64,000 bases of DNA from Mortierella sp. BCC40632. Taxonomy: Eukaryota; Mortierellomycota; Mortierellomycetes; Mortierellales; Mortierellaceae. The translations under genes and the position numbers were made by a program. The stretch is taken from assembly GCA_011634665.1 (NCBI GenBank), contig WAEK01000002.1:1199001-1263000 (forward strand), given 5' to 3'. Positions 63,001 through 64,000 of this stretch are shown here, piece after piece. The first letter of the stretch is position 1. Each line of letters begins with the position of its first letter. The notes under the pieces were generated by a model. It did no database searches and had not been told where the DNA came from. It worked only from the letters and a program-made list of their open reading frames with translations.

Positions 63001-64000
63001 TTCTTGAGATTTGACAGGTTCTGGAGTCTTGGAGAACTTGGCCTTGAGTCTCTTGATCCAGGATTCCTTCTTGACAACCGTGGCAGTGGCTTGCTCGTGT
63101 TCCTTGTTGGGCCAGGTAAACGAAGCATTCACAAATCCAATGATGGGGGAGGATGATCGATCCGTTGGGGCCTTACCATCCAACTTGGTCACGGTGGTAT
63201 CCAGAACAAGTTCCTCTTCACCCTCAATAAACCTGTTGATTCGCTTCAAGCACACAATAGCCTGCATGAATTGCTTGACCATATAGGGCAAAAAGTTCAT
63301 TGCATCACGCATAATGTTGAAGAGGGATAAGGTCGTAAAGAGCATCGAGGCTGTGATCTCGTTTCCGAAGAGTTTGGTATAGGCGAGCAAGATGACGATA
63401 ATGTTGAACAATGGCATGACCATCCATGCAATCTCGGCCAGGATTGATTGGATAAGTGTCTCCTTGGTCCGTTGGAGTTCCTTCTCTCGAGCGGCCGTAA
63501 TCTTTTCCACAAACTTGGATTCCCAACCGAAAAACTTTACGATACGGATCGCATTCAACATTTCTGTAAGAGCATCCATGCGCTCGTCCTTGGTGTTCAT
63601 GATTTCCTTGAAGAGTCGCATGATTGTGGAAAAGAGCTTTGCAGGGATAGGGTAGGTCAGAACCATAAAGGCAATACCAACCAGGGCTGCGTTACCAATG
63701 ATAAAGTAGAGCTGAACGGCAGCAATCACAAATTGGAGTGGAAAGCCATAGAGTTGGAAAAAGTAACTGATTGGGTCCTCCAGCTTCTTGATATCCACTG
63801 CAACCAGATCTAATATAGTGGTGGAACATATATTGGGTTAGTCGATGAGCCACTACGAAAAAATAAGAAGAGACCAAGACAGTTTTTGCACAATTTTTTT
63901 TTTTTGAAAAAAAAAAAAAAAAACCCTACTGGAAATGTTTAGGGATCCATCCTTGTTAGTGCTGTTTTCACCCATTTGGTCCTCATCCGCCTCTGCGCTC
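60100..64000 (-). CDS. ABCC/MRP-type ABC transporter (5' partial)
   Basis: This is a full-size exporter of the multidrug-resistance-associated (ABCC) family, whose fungal members move glutathione conjugates, bile-acid-like anions or drugs at the vacuole or plasma membrane. Two exons are visible: 64000-63930 (continuing upstream) and 63809-60100. They join so that the product reads LNISNLVAVDIKKLEDPIS. About 1,260 residues are present. First come the later helices of TMD1, then NBD1 with Walker A GPTGSGKTALL, signature LSGGQKQRVSLARAV and Walker B VLLLDDCLSAVD (Asp at the usual Glu position, as in many ABCC NBD1s). A charged linker leads to TMD2, then NBD2 with GRTGSGKSTLA, signature FSQGQRQLIALARAL and Walker B IIVMDEATASVD. 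The N-terminus, including any TMD0, lies outside the window, so the subfamily cannot be fixed. Confidence 0.95.

Overview
The window is nuclear DNA of a filamentous, early-diverging fungus. Mucoromycota or Mortierellomycota fits best, but this is an inference. The support is: genes with several short introns of about 80 to 350 bases; fungus-specific MDM10; an ERT1-type zinc-cluster regulator; a GPI-anchored CotH-kinase protein, a family expanded in Mucoromycota; and a decayed TnpB/Fanzor-like element. Introns and intergenic DNA are full of A/T homopolymers and CT/GA/CA microsatellites. These produce most of the spurious open frames.

Layout: V-ATPase subunit B (5' end missing, +, 173-2599); seipin (+, 3434-5974); MDM10 (+, 6809-9077); a divergent alpha-tubulin (-, 9656-11508); a 5.8 kb repeat-rich gene-poor stretch; an ERT1/AcuK-like zinc-cluster transcription factor (+, 17301-22211); a large unknown membrane-anchored coiled-coil protein (-, 23012-28628); TFIIE beta (+, 29416-30767); a CotH-family GPI protein (-, 31349-33802); a second 5.7 kb gene-poor stretch; a large Ser-rich disordered protein (+, 39525-43478); a Myb/SANT plus U-box-like protein (-, 44023-46980); a membrane alpha/beta hydrolase (-, 47465-50329); tRNA-Lys(CTT) (-, 52624-52696); SUMO-conjugating enzyme UBC9 (+, 53209-54838); a TnpB/Fanzor-like relic (+, about 55850-56830); a type II membrane nucleotide pyrophosphatase/phosphodiesterase (+, 57644-59820); and an ABCC/MRP transporter (5' end missing, -, 60100-64000).

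The genes look like ordinary unlinked eukaryotic genes. I see no biosynthetic or defence cluster. Seipin and MDM10 are tandem neighbours that both act at ER contact sites, but a functional link is only suggestive. Exon boundaries were set by hand from GT-AG (three times GC-AG) sites, reading-frame phase and family conservation. All complete models have lengths divisible by three.

The most unusual signals are the alpha-tubulin with Asp at the catalytic Glu254 position, the degraded TnpB/Fanzor-like element, the Myb plus U-box architecture, and three GC-AG introns in one window.
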